Assembly: GCA_009691815.1 (NCBI GenBank)
Contig: SIAL01000008.1
Location: 1-26,188, forward strand
Source: Gemmataceae bacterium
GTDB taxonomy: Bacteria > Planctomycetota > Planctomycetia > Gemmatales > Gemmataceae
Direction of reading: 5' to 3'
Length of the DNA: 26,188 nucleotides
This document shows positions 15,001 to 22,994 of the stretch, piece after piece. Position 1 is the first letter of the stretch, and each line of letters starts with the position of its first letter. Under the pieces are notes generated by a model. That model had not been told where the DNA came from. It saw only the letters and a list, made by a program, of their open reading frames with translations, and made no database searches. The position numbers were made by a program, and so were the translations under genes.

Positions 15001-17652
15001 CTAGGCGGGCGCTAGGCTAATGCTTTGTGCCCGTAATTGTTTGTAGTCCGTTTTACCAGATCCCAAAATAGGTATTCGTTCCACAATGACAACTTGATCT
15101 AAACGATAAATCCCACGAAACCCATCCTCCATTAAAATTTTGTTAGCTTCTTGAAGTCGGATTTGTTGGGTACTAAAGAGTACAATCCAGCGTTTCCCGT
15201 TTTCATCGGTTCCTTCAACAGCCGCGGCAGGTCCTTCTTCAGGTTTAGGAAACCTTCGGATAAAGGAATCCTCAAGGGCGGGTAAGGATACCATTTCCCC
15301 AGCGATTTTGATAAACCGTTTAAGCCTGCCTTCAAAATATAAATAGCCTTGTTCATCTTGGCGGCAAAGGTCCCCCGTTCGATACCATATTGCTCCATTC
15401 CGTTCAACAAAGGGATCTTCTTCGGCCCCTTCATAGCCGGGGAAAACAGACGCACTGTTTACTAAGAGCATTCCCCGCTCTCCCAAAAGAACGGTTTCAT
15501 TGGTTTCTAAATCGATAATTTCCGCCTTCGTGCCAGGAAGTAAGATGCCAAGGCTGCCTGAAATAGCGGCCCCGGGCGGGTTTGCGGATACCACCGGGCC
15601 ACATTCCGTGATCCCATAACCTTCCAAAATTTCCATTTGGGGCACTTTTTTGCGGAATTGTTCTGACAGGCCACTTTGCAATTTTTCGGCACCACAAACT
15701 GCAAATCGTAATGTGTCCAAATCACCTTCCGAGGAACGATCAAGGATCATTCCCAAAAATGTAGGTGTTCCCAATAAAACAGTTACTCGATAATTACGAA
15801 TCTTTTTTGCCAAGGCAGAGCTATCCGTAGGGTCAGGGTGATGAACCACACGAATACCAAGGGAGAGCGGAAACAGAAAAGTAATCACCAAACCGAAACT
15901 GTGAAAAGCGGGCAAGAACCCCAAAAAGATTTCGGATTCTAAAAATTGAAGGTGGGCCGTGCCCGCTCTTTGGTTAGAAAGGAGATTATTGTGCGTCAGC
16001 GGAACAGCCTTTGGGGCTTTCTCTGAACCACTTGTAAAGAGGATAACAGCGGGTTGGTTGGGATCAATTTTCGGGAGGTTGTCCAAAAACCAACCGGGAG
16101 TGATTTTTGCCCGAAATAATAAATATAGCAGCGTGGATTTTTTGAGTTTTGATCGAATTTCCTCAAGAAAAACAGGCTCTAAGCCCGGAATTTCGATTCC
16201 AATCCGATCCATAAACCGTTTGGAGGTGAGGAATCGAACCACCCCGGTTTTTAGAGCGCATTGGGCCGTAATGGTTGGGCCCGTAGTCCAATTGAGAAGT
16301 ACAGGAACTTTCCCGGCAAGAAAGCAAGCGAACAGGACCACATCATTACCAACCGAAGCGGGCAGCATTACCCCAATGCGTTTTTCCGGTAATTTGCAAA
16401 TCTCTTCGGCAAGTGCCCAAGCCCCAATCAAAAGTCGTTGGAAACTGATCATTCCCGATAGGTCATCCGCAAGGGCAGGGCGGGTGGTGTGTTTCAAGCA
16501 AGAGTGTACCAAAGCCTCGGGTAGGGTGTTGCCTTGCATGGTTGCAATGCGATTGGAGCCGGCCTTTTGCTTCCACCCAAAAGGGGCGGGTTTGATTCTG
16601 GGTTTTGGTCCCGTCCCATGTGCCAACCCCCAAAGGGCTCCTAGGGTTTGCGGAACCTCGTCGGCATGAAAACCAAATCGTTGCTCCACATGAAGTGTGA
16701 CCTCCGCTAGGTCCAAGCTGTCTATCCCGAGGTCACCCAATTTTTGTTTCGGGCCTGTTTCTTCCGGAGTTAACTTTCGAAGTAATTTCTCCTCCAGGGT
16801 TTGGTTTACCTCATCAACAACCCCCTGTTGAAAAGTTTTTGTGTCATAATCTTCGGTTTGGAATTCCAATTCGCCTAGATTTGGAAGAGTTGGCAAAAAA
16901 GGATGGTAGGGAATGAGAACGGGTTCGGGAGGTTTTGTTCCACCATAAAATTCCTCAATCAGCCTGTTAAGTCCGTTCCGATCAAGGGCCGAATATTCGT
17001 TCGGGGTCACCAGTCGAAAATGTATTTTGAGGTGGCGTTTGGGCATAAAGAACAGGAATGAACCCAATAACCAACCCAAAACAATAAAGCTTTGCTTCGT
17101 AAAAGAGGGCGCATTACCAGTGAAACCATAACCAAATCGGCTGCCCCATAATCCCTCAGTTCTAACTAATAAAAGGTTTGTTTCCGGAGCTTTGCGAGTT
17201 ATTGCCTCAACACCGGAATTACCGCCAAGTCGATCAACTCCGTCCCGTTGAATTTTTCCTGATGGCCAAAGAATTTGGTTTTGCCCGATTTGAAGCCCCT
17301 GTGTGATTTTCAAAAGGGCAACTTTCATTCTTTCCCGGGCATCCACACTGGGTCGTGTTAAATCGGGAATGGGAATTGCATTTGCCAATTCTAAAAACGG
17401 AATCATCAATGGATTTTTCCAATTCCCTTCCCAGGAAAGGGGCCTAGGTCGAAGTTGGGACCAGAGTTGGGAAAAGACGATTACCGGGTCGGAATAAGAA
17501 GGGTGATTGGGAAGAATCAAGAGCCCTTTGGGCTCATGTCCATTAAGAACTTTTTGTAAACTATTTGACTCTACTCGATACCGTAACATCAAAAGTATGT
17601 TAACTACAAATGAAATAAAAAAACTAATAGGCGACATAATGTAAATGGTCAT
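15001..17652 (-). CDS. Trimodular PlsC acyltransferase - acyl carrier protein - acyl-AMP ligase
   Basis: An 883-residue protein. An N-terminal membrane segment (about 5-25) precedes an acyltransferase domain with NHPSYSD (His50-x4-Asp55) and ILWPSGKIQ at 127-135. An acyl carrier domain (about 275-345) carries the phosphopantetheine site Ser312 in LGIDSLDLAEV. The adenylate-forming domain (about 375-880) has the P-loop FTSGSEKAPKAVPLTH (539-554), GYGITECGPVVS, YRTGDL, GRLKRFIKIAGEMVS, and a C-terminal catalytic lysine in GSGKTDYKQL. The architecture recalls E. coli Aas (acyltransferase plus acyl-ACP synthetase) but carries its own ACP. The inferred role is to activate a free fatty or other carboxylic acid, load it on the internal ACP and transfer it to a lysophospholipid or similar acceptor at the membrane. 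Motif III normally has Pro-Glu-Gly; here it is Pro-Ser-Gly. The start overlaps the upstream gene by four bases (ATGA). Confidence 0.85.
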   Translation of the reverse strand: MTIYIMSPISFFISFVVNILLMLRYRVESNSLQKVLNGHEPKGLLILPNHPSYSDPVIVFSQLWSQLRPRPLSWEGNWKNPLMIPFLELANAIPIPDLTRPSVDARERMKVALLKITQGLQIGQNQILWPSGKIQRDGVDRLGGNSGVEAITRKAPETNLLLVRTEGLWGSRFGYGFTGNAPSFTKQSFIVLGWLLGSFLFFMPKRHLKIHFRLVTPNEYSALDRNGLNRLIEEFYGGTKPPEPVLIPYHPFLPTLPNLGELEFQTEDYDTKTFQQGVVDEVNQTLEEKLLRKLTPEETGPKQKLGDLGIDSLDLAEVTLHVEQRFGFHADEVPQTLGALWGLAHGTGPKPRIKPAPFGWKQKAGSNRIATMQGNTLPEALVHSCLKHTTRPALADDLSGMISFQRLLIGAWALAEEICKLPEKRIGVMLPASVGNDVVLFACFLAGKVPVLLNWTTGPTITAQCALKTGVVRFLTSKRFMDRIGIEIPGLEPVFLEEIRSKLKKSTLLYLLFRAKITPGWFLDNLPKIDPNQPAVILFTSGSEKAPKAVPLTHNNLLSNQRAGTAHLQFLESEIFLGFLPAFHSFGLVITFLFPLSLGIRVVHHPDPTDSSALAKKIRNYRVTVLLGTPTFLGMILDRSSEGDLDTLRFAVCGAEKLQSGLSEQFRKKVPQMEILEGYGITECGPVVSANPPGAAISGSLGILLPGTKAEIIDLETNETVLLGERGMLLVNSASVFPGYEGAEEDPFVERNGAIWYRTGDLCRQDEQGYLYFEGRLKRFIKIAGEMVSLPALEDSFIRRFPKPEEGPAAAVEGTDENGKRWIVLFSTQQIRLQEANKILMEDGFRGIYRLDQVVIVERIPILGSGKTDYKQLRAQSISLAPA

Positions 17653-18068
17653 TTGGTTGGTATCCCAAAAGGATGGTTTTTTACTTCAAAACATTTCTTA
17701 GCTTTACTCAGGACATCCCACAGTGCCAAACATAAAAAAGAAATGAAAAATAGCATAAATGCCAGCCAAAATGCCCCCCACCTAGCGGCAAATGCCAAAT
17801 CCTCTGGGGTGAAAACCGTTTTTTCCCCACGGTTGTTTGCCGCGTCACTCAAATCCGCCAATGACTGTGCGGGGTTTTCCAAGTAAAATTGAGCGTATGC
17901 CAACATAAATCCAAGCAGGAGTAAATGGCCGGCATAAAGGACTCGAAAGGTAGGAGACAAGAGGAGAAGTAATTTGGAAGGTAATTTGGAAGGTAATAGG
18001 AGGCAACCACCAAGCCCAATAAGGGCCAAAGCGATCAAAGTGCCAATTACCGCCTGATCCCAACTCAA
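17649..18068 (-). CDS. Small membrane protein, three predicted helices, unknown function
   Basis: About 139 residues from the TTG at 18068, which has AGGA nine bases upstream. A TTG at 18125 would add 19 residues but overlap the M28 gene and lacks a spaced ribosome site, so the start is uncertain. Hydrophobic segments lie near AVIGTLIALALIGLGGCLLL, VLYAGHLLLLGFMLAYAQF and WGAFWLAFMLFFISFLCLAL. Between the second and third is a polar, partly acidic loop (SLADLSDAANNRGEKTVFTPED). A short in-frame tandem duplication gives PSKLPSKL after the first helix. The stop overlaps the start of the acyltransferase/ligase gene (ATGA), so it is translationally coupled to it and likely acts with it, perhaps as a membrane partner. 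No family recognised. Confidence 0.65.
   Translation of the reverse strand: MSWDQAVIGTLIALALIGLGGCLLLPSKLPSKLLLLLSPTFRVLYAGHLLLLGFMLAYAQFYLENPAQSLADLSDAANNRGEKTVFTPEDLAFAARWGAFWLAFMLFFISFLCLALWDVLSKAKKCFEVKNHPFGIPTK
17969..17992. repeat. 12-bp tandem duplication
   Basis: The unit GTAATTTGGAAG occurs twice back to back, with a further partial GTAAT copy. It is inside the small membrane protein gene, keeps the frame, and encodes the repeated Pro-Ser-Lys-Leu. It is a likely slippage site. Confidence 0.75.
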
Positions 18069-18103
18069 TGGTATGTTTCCTATTCCCGAAAAAAGCGGAT
18101 GCC

Positions 18104-19108
18104 TTACTTGGCTTTTTGAACCCAAATTCCCAATACTTTGGCTACCTGTTCCAAACCCTCAGGCGAGCAATTCTCCGGGGTGTCGGTTACTCGGTGCCAA
18201 TGTGGATAATCAAAGTCGATAATATCAATTGCGGGAATTCCCACCTGATTGAGGGCAATGTGGTCATCTTCCACCGGGGTGCTGCTGTATTTGTCACCCC
18301 GAAAAAAATGGCACTTCTGTTGGAGGGCGATGGTATAAATCTCGGTTACCAATTGAGAAGCATTCCACCAGCTATTTTGCTCCACGGGAAAGCGGGGATC
18401 CCTCCCCGCTATCATGTCCACCAAAACCGCACCCAGGTAGGCAGGGCGGTTTGCCCTATTTTTCCATGAGGTGGCGAAATATTTTGACCCATGGAAATAG
18501 GGATCCCCTCTCTCAAAAACATATTCTTCGCCATCAAAAAGAACCAAGTCCACCCCGCAGGGTGTTTTCAAATCTTTAAGGTGGGTGGCAAACTCCATGA
18601 GAAAAGCGGCTCCGGCGGCCCCATCGTTGGCCCCTGCAAACGATTTTGTTTTTAGCCTAGGATCGGTTTCCTGATCCGCAAATGGTCTGGTGTCGTAATG
18701 GGCACATAAAATGATCCGCTTGGTAAGTTCCGGTTGAAAAGAGGCAATCAAATTGGTCATGGGTACATCGCCCTTTTTGCTTCGTGCCCCGGCTCGAAAT
18801 TCCTGACGAACGACCTTGGCACCACATTCCTGAAAATGAGTGCTAAGCAGATCCTGTTGCTTTTTCATCGCCTCGGACCCGCTGATTCTCGGTCCTAAAT
18901 TGCAAATGGTTTTGATATGCTCCATGGCTTTTTTTGAATGAAAGGGCAATGGAGTTTCCACCGCACCCCCCGGCCGATTTTCAGCGAATTTGTCCGCCGT
19001 GATGCCTGGACTGCCCAAACTGAGCATCGAATAGGCCAAAGCGACAATAAGGCCCAAGCCACTCCAGCGCCAAAAACCCCATTTCGAGTCATTATTGGAT
19101 TGCGTCAT
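18104..19108 (-). CDS. M28 metallopeptidase resembling glutaminyl-peptide cyclotransferase
   Basis: A 334-residue protein. ATG 19108 is chosen for a strong AAAGGAGG at proper spacing; the earlier in-frame start at 19150 lacks one. An N-terminal anchor or signal (WGFWRWSGLGLIVALAYSML) is followed by the zinc peptidase domain. Ligands and catalytic residues are readable: His137 in CAHYDTRPFA, Asp162 in GANDGAAG, Glu194/195 in FDGEEY, Asp231 in VLVDMIAG, and His305 in PHWHRVTDTPEN. The segment TPVEDDHIALNQVGIPAI is typical of the glutaminyl cyclase branch of M28, which has a single active zinc and forms N-terminal pyroglutamate. Plain aminopeptidase activity cannot be excluded. It leads the minus-strand unit with the small membrane protein and the acyl-ligase fusion, so substrate and product are probably in the periplasm. 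Confidence 0.85.
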   Translation of the reverse strand: MTQSNNDSKWGFWRWSGLGLIVALAYSMLSLGSPGITADKFAENRPGGAVETPLPFHSKKAMEHIKTICNLGPRISGSEAMKKQQDLLSTHFQECGAKVVRQEFRAGARSKKGDVPMTNLIASFQPELTKRIILCAHYDTRPFADQETDPRLKTKSFAGANDGAAGAAFLMEFATHLKDLKTPCGVDLVLFDGEEYVFERGDPYFHGSKYFATSWKNRANRPAYLGAVLVDMIAGRDPRFPVEQNSWWNASQLVTEIYTIALQQKCHFFRGDKYSSTPVEDDHIALNQVGIPAIDIIDFDYPHWHRVTDTPENCSPEGLEQVAKVLGIWVQKAK

Positions 19109-19217
19109 TTTTGGGGACCTCCTTTGGCTATTGGCACCGCTTCCTATCAAATCCTACCCAGATAATCCCATCATGGCGAGGTGAAACAGCGTTAGAATGA
19201 GGTTAAACGAAAAACAA

Positions 19218-19253
19218 AAACACCAAACTACCTTGGTAGGTTGTTTGGTGTTT
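19218..19253 (-). terminator. Intrinsic terminator of the peptidyl-prolyl isomerase gene
   Basis: AAACACCAAAC (19218-19228) pairs with GTTTGGTGTTT (19243-19253) over 11 bases. The loop contains a further short TACC/GGTA stem. Read on the minus strand the hairpin runs into TTTTTGTTTTTC, a good U-tract. It lies 28 bases beyond the isomerase stop. Confidence 0.8.
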
Positions 19254-19281
19254 TCGGCGGATGTTGATTGACGCAATCGAA

Positions 19282-20367
19282 TTATTGACCACCCATAGGT
19301 TTAACGGGGGAGGTTGGTGTTGTTGCTGGGGGAACCGCCGCTGGCGCTTGTGTCATTTGGATTTTGGCGGATTTTCGCAGGTGTGTGGCTAGGTGTTCCC
19401 GAAGTTTTTCGGAATAATATTCTTTAACTTCCTCTTTTACTTCGTCCAATTTCACTTCTTTACCTGGTTTCTTTTCTAGGGGCAAAATCAAGTGACAGCC
19501 AAATTGGGTCATTACCGGGTCACTTAGTTGGTACGGTTGCAAAGCAAAGGCGGCTTTGGAAAAGGGTTCAATCATAGCCCCTTCGCGGGCAAAAAAACCA
19601 ACATCGCCCCCCTGTGCTTTGGAAGGGCAAATGGACTTTTCCACGGCTTGCTTGGCAAATGCTTGGTCTAAAAGTTGCATGCGCATTTTCTCTCTAGTCA
19701 AATTGTCCGTCCCAGTGGGAAGTTTTGCCAACCCGGCGCCAACCTCCTTTTCCAAATCGGCGCGAATTCCAACGGCAACTTCCTTTGCAATCTCGGGACT
19801 GCTTCCTTCCTTGGTGTTTAACAAAATGTGCCGCGCCCTAACCGTGGTGCCATCAAAAAAATCTTTGTTGCCTTCAAACATTTGCCGAAGGACCATTGGG
19901 GTGGATTGTTTTTCAAGGAATTTTTCCCAACGGAGTTCGGCGGTTAAATGTTGACGAAGTTCAACCTCATCCAATTTCAACTCCATAAGGATTTTGGAAA
20001 ATTCCTTCCCCTCTTTTTTGGCCTCCTCGGTCATGGCGGAGATTCGTGACGCAAGGTCTTTTTGCATAACTTCGATTTTGATTTGAACCAAATATTGCTC
20101 AATTAAAATGTTATCCACCAAGAAATCCAAAACCTCTTGGCGCATTTCAGGGCGTTTTTCTTCGGGGAACCGGTCCAAGGCACGATCTAGAGCCAGCTGG
20201 TTGATGCTTGCTCCATTGGCAACGGCAACAATTTTTTTGGGATCGCTAACTACCGGGGGTACCGTGGAGGCAGTAAATGCGGGAACGGCAGGTCCTTGGG
20301 CCTGTAAATCCATGGATGGAATGGAAATAAGGCCAAAAACCAAGAATCCAAACCGTATTTTTCGCAT
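19282..20367 (-). CDS. Periplasmic parvulin-type peptidyl-prolyl cis-trans isomerase (SurA/PrsA-like)
   Basis: A 361-residue exported foldase. Two ATGs are adjacent (20370 and 20367); the second is at better distance from AAGGAG. A signal peptide (RKIRFGFLVFGLISIPSMDLQAQ) is followed by an Ala/Pro/Val linker. Next is a helical SurA-N-like chaperone region (about 45-170; VANGASINQLALDRALDRF, then QEVLDFLVDNILIEQYL). The parvulin domain starts at VRARHILLNT (about 178) and resumes at QGGDVGFFAREGAMIEPFSK through FGCHLILPLE (about 252-298). Between these halves is a charged insert longer than in minimal parvulins. The C-terminus is a Pro/Thr/Ala-rich low-complexity tail. Members assist folding of exported or outer-membrane proteins. 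It is a single-gene unit, with a terminator downstream and another (of the next gene) upstream. Confidence 0.88.
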   Translation of the reverse strand: MRKIRFGFLVFGLISIPSMDLQAQGPAVPAFTASTVPPVVSDPKKIVAVANGASINQLALDRALDRFPEEKRPEMRQEVLDFLVDNILIEQYLVQIKIEVMQKDLASRISAMTEEAKKEGKEFSKILMELKLDEVELRQHLTAELRWEKFLEKQSTPMVLRQMFEGNKDFFDGTTVRARHILLNTKEGSSPEIAKEVAVGIRADLEKEVGAGLAKLPTGTDNLTREKMRMQLLDQAFAKQAVEKSICPSKAQGGDVGFFAREGAMIEPFSKAAFALQPYQLSDPVMTQFGCHLILPLEKKPGKEVKLDEVKEEVKEYYSEKLREHLATHLRKSAKIQMTQAPAAVPPATTPTSPVKPMGGQ

Positions 20368-20415
20368 CATCCGACTCCTTTTCGCCGACTTTCTTTGTGT
20401 TTTCCCTTTTGGCTG

Positions 20416-20452
20416 CTATCGACATAACAGCCATTGGGAACGGAGTCGATAG
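20416..20452. promoter_or_regulatory. Operator-like inverted repeat in the isomerase leader
   Basis: CTATCGAC (20416-20423) and GTCGATAG (20445-20452) are perfect inverted 8-mers separated by 21 bases, about 50-85 bases upstream of the isomerase start. The placement between the upstream terminator and the start codon suits a dimer-binding site or a long hairpin in the leader. There is no U-tract, so it is not a terminator. The binding partner is unknown. Confidence 0.35.
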
Positions 20453-20492
20453 GAATTGAAAAAAGCGAGCCTTTTGAGAGGCTTCGACAAAA

Positions 20493-20523
20493 ACACCTCG
20501 CCCAATTCTGGTGGGCGAGGTGT
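20493..20523 (-). terminator. Intrinsic terminator of the sugar phosphate isomerase/epimerase gene
   Basis: ACACCTCGCCC (20493-20503) and GGGCGAGGTGT (20513-20523) make a perfect GC-rich 11-bp stem with a nine-base loop. On the minus strand it is followed by TTTTTG. It lies 27 bases past the stop of the gene ending at 20551. Confidence 0.9.
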
Positions 20524-20550
20524 AAATGGACATTACAAAAGGGCGTAAAA

Positions 20551-21720
20551 CTAAGCTTTTAGCATTTGGTCATGGCGCATTCCGCTGGGCGGTTGATCCG
20601 CTTTGTGGCAATTAGCTAGGGCAATGGTGGCACCGGCGTGTTGTTCCATATCGTTGTCTTCCCATTCAATGGAAACAGCTCCATCGAAACCTACCCGGTT
20701 CAGTTCAACAAAAATATCCTCAAGCGAATTGGCATCACGAGCTGTCCCCGCCGTAACAAAATTCCAGCCGTTGCGCCAATCCCCCATGGATTTATGTCCA
20801 CCTAATCGTCCTGCCCGGGTATGTTCACGACCTACCCAAACCCCTTTTACATGGACGCAATGAATTCGGTTTCCAAACTCGCGAATGAAATCCACCACGG
20901 ACACATTTTGCCATTCCATGTGGGACCCATCAAGATTGAAACCGGTCACGGCGCCATAACCTGCCTTGTCCATGGCGGCTAGGTAATCATGTGCGGACTC
21001 GATATCACCCATGGCCCTTTCGCTGGGATGGCATTCAAGATCAAAGGTGGTTCCATAATGTTTGCAAGCATCAAGGACAGGGCCAAATCGTTCAACCAAA
21101 AGGTCCAAGCTGACATTGCGAACATCTGGAATGGGGTGCCCACCCAACTCGGTCGGAAGAGGCGGGAAAAGAAACCAATGGCTCCAACAATTAGCAGGGG
21201 ATCCGGTGAAACCGGATAACGCAATTTTGCGATCCTCTAGTTTGCCAATGTAATGCGCAAGGCGAACAGAGCAAAGCAAAGAATCCAAAGCCTGTTTTTG
21301 CACCAAGGCCCCAACATCATCAGGAACATAATACGGGTTTGTCCGGGGAGGGTTATTGCCCTTGGAACGCCAAGATTTATATGCTTCCAAAGCTTCACCA
21401 CCAACAAATTGCAGAGTTTTGGCGCTGGGTTCATCGCCTAGGGCTTGCCCCTGAAGGTGGGTTGCCAAAGTAAAAATTTCAAGGCCATTGTCCTTGGCAA
21501 GGGCGACGCGTTCCTTTGCGTAGGCTTCTGCCCCTTTATCATCCCGACATCGATTCAAATCCAATTCCCAAGTGGCTTCTTCCCAACCATCAAAGCCGGT
21601 GGCGGCAATGAATTTGACCCATTGGTCCATCGGAACATTCCCAAATTGTCCGCGAACCAAACCGATTTGATGATACGAGTGCTTTCCAAATCGATGTTTG
21701 GAAGTTTGTTTATGACCCAT
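20551..21720 (-). CDS. Sugar phosphate isomerase/epimerase family protein (xylose isomerase-like TIM barrel)
   Basis: A 389-residue protein; ATG 21720 has GGAG eight bases upstream. The fold is the AP endonuclease 2/xylose isomerase-like TIM barrel. Probable metal ligands are Glu229 in FDLECHPSE, Asp264 and His267 in NLDGSHMEW, His290 in CVHVKG, and Glu352 in SIEWEDND, in the usual order for this superfamily. A segment near 170-200 (GFTGSPANCWSHWFLFPPLP) caps the barrel. There is no signal peptide, so it is probably cytosolic. The family covers sugar isomerases, epimerases and inosose dehydratases, and is strongly expanded in planctomycetes. The substrate cannot be assigned from sequence. It stands alone between its own terminator and a 311-base divergent intergenic region. 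Confidence 0.85.
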   Translation of the reverse strand: MGHKQTSKHRFGKHSYHQIGLVRGQFGNVPMDQWVKFIAATGFDGWEEATWELDLNRCRDDKGAEAYAKERVALAKDNGLEIFTLATHLQGQALGDEPSAKTLQFVGGEALEAYKSWRSKGNNPPRTNPYYVPDDVGALVQKQALDSLLCSVRLAHYIGKLEDRKIALSGFTGSPANCWSHWFLFPPLPTELGGHPIPDVRNVSLDLLVERFGPVLDACKHYGTTFDLECHPSERAMGDIESAHDYLAAMDKAGYGAVTGFNLDGSHMEWQNVSVVDFIREFGNRIHCVHVKGVWVGREHTRAGRLGGHKSMGDWRNGWNFVTAGTARDANSLEDIFVELNRVGFDGAVSIEWEDNDMEQHAGATIALANCHKADQPPSGMRHDQMLKA

Positions 21721-22031
21721 GCGAAATCTCCTTTGGAAGAATGGAAAACTTGTCTTATGTGGTTTAGGCTGTATCCCCTGTTCCGGCGAGAGTTTCTAGC
21801 CAAGTCGTTTTCGCTTTGGCAACGGAAAGGAGGGTGCTTGATTTGATTTGGCTGGGAATTTCCCCCAATCACCTTCCTTCGAAGGAGTGTGGAGGTCAAA
21901 GCCTTTTGTGGTCATACCTGTTTGAAGAGGACCACCGAATGGTTGTGTGTTGAGCAATCGGGGCAAACGGAATTGGTACATGCCCATGAGGGAAATCAAC
22001 AAATTCGGAGATAGGGCCCCTAAGGGTAAGG
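21721..22031. other. Divergent intergenic region, no gene found
   Basis: 311 bases separate the start of the isomerase/epimerase (minus) from the start of the ABC ATPase (plus), so promoters for both should be here. The only specific sites I can support are AAAGGAG just before the isomerase start (21727-21733 on the minus strand) and AAGGG/AAGG before the ATPase start. Short open frames here lack ribosome sites and recognisable protein features. I see no strong -35/-10 pair, hairpin or repeat. Confidence 0.5.
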
Positions 22032-22994
22032 ATGTATATTGAAACTATGGATGCTGCAATTGAATGTGAAAATTTGACAAAAACCTACCCGGGAAAGCCT
22101 CCGGTTGAGGCAGTTCGAGGAATCTCGCTTCACATCAAGCGCGGAGAATGTTTTGGGATATTGGGGCCAAACGGTGCCGGCAAAACCACAGCATTGGAAC
22201 TCATGGAAGGGTTATTGATTCCAACCTCTGGAACGGTTAAAGTATTGGGAAAAACTTGGCAAAAAGACAGCACCTGGTTGAGGGAAAAAACCGGGATCAG
22301 CCTTCAAGAAACCAAGCTCTCCGAAGAGTTGACTGTTCTGGAAACAATTCGGCTTTTCGCTAGCTTTTATCAAGATTCCGCCGATCCCAAAGACATTATC
22401 GCCCAGGTTTCCTTGGAGTCCAAATCGCTCTCCTTAATTGGTAAACTTTCGGGCGGACAAAAACAGCGGGTAGCTTTGGCTTGCGCCCTGGTTGGTAGGC
22501 CGGAATTGTTGTTCCTTGATGAACCCACAACCGGCCTTGATCCTCAATCGCGAAGGCAAGTTTGGGAAATGATTCAAAAATTTCAGGCCAAAGGGGGTAC
22601 TATCCTCATAACCACCCATTACATGGACGAGGCCGAAAAACTGTGTGGAGCTTTAGCCATTGTCGATCAAGGAAAAATCATTGCTCAAGGATCTCCCGGG
22701 GAATTGCTTAAGGATTTTGGAGGCCAAACTCGAATTGAAGTGGATTTTTTAGAACCTGGACCTGATCCTCAATGGATTTCGCCCCACAGTGAAATTACCC
22801 ACATGAGCGAAGTAAGTCCAAACCGATTTTTACTTCAAACCACATCTTTGATTGATTCCTTGCCAAAAGTGCTGGCGGCGGCAACTTTAACAGGCAAAAC
22901 CATTCAAACCATCCGGACCCACCAACCAACTCTTGAGGATGTGTTTGTAGGTTTGACAGGTCGAAACCTGCGTGATGAGGTGACCGGTTCATGA
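22032..22994 (+). CDS. ABC transporter ATP-binding protein (ABC-2 exporter type)
   Basis: A 320-residue ATPase with all nucleotide-binding motifs: Walker A GPNGAGKTT (45-53), Q-loop in ISLQETKLSEEL, signature LSGGQKQR (139-146), Walker B LLFLDEPTTGLD, and H-loop His196 in TTHYMDEAE. The C-terminal extension (about 225-320) ends THQPTLEDVFVGLTGR, typical of drug/Nod-factor/CcmA-like ABC-2 exporters. ATG 22032 is taken, with AAGGG five bases off; an ATG at 22047 is possible but poorly spaced. The stop overlaps the permease start (ATGA). The two proteins should form a half-transporter pair that dimerises. The cargo is unknown. Confidence 0.93.
   Translation: MYIETMDAAIECENLTKTYPGKPPVEAVRGISLHIKRGECFGILGPNGAGKTTALELMEGLLIPTSGTVKVLGKTWQKDSTWLREKTGISLQETKLSEELTVLETIRLFASFYQDSADPKDIIAQVSLESKSLSLIGKLSGGQKQRVALACALVGRPELLFLDEPTTGLDPQSRRQVWEMIQKFQAKGGTILITTHYMDEAEKLCGALAIVDQGKIIAQGSPGELLKDFGGQTRIEVDFLEPGPDPQWISPHSEITHMSEVSPNRFLLQTTSLIDSLPKVLAAATLTGKTIQTIRTHQPTLEDVFVGLTGRNLRDEVTGS

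Noticed and set aside
15959..16669. 236-codon plus-strand open frame
   Set aside because: Antisense to the acyl-ligase fusion with its ACP and ligase motifs; low-complexity Arg/Ser/Pro translation and no ribosome site.
21796..22002. 68-codon minus-strand frame in the divergent intergenic region
   Set aside because: No Shine-Dalgarno site, no signal peptide or recognisable motif, and it would sit in the promoter region of two genes.
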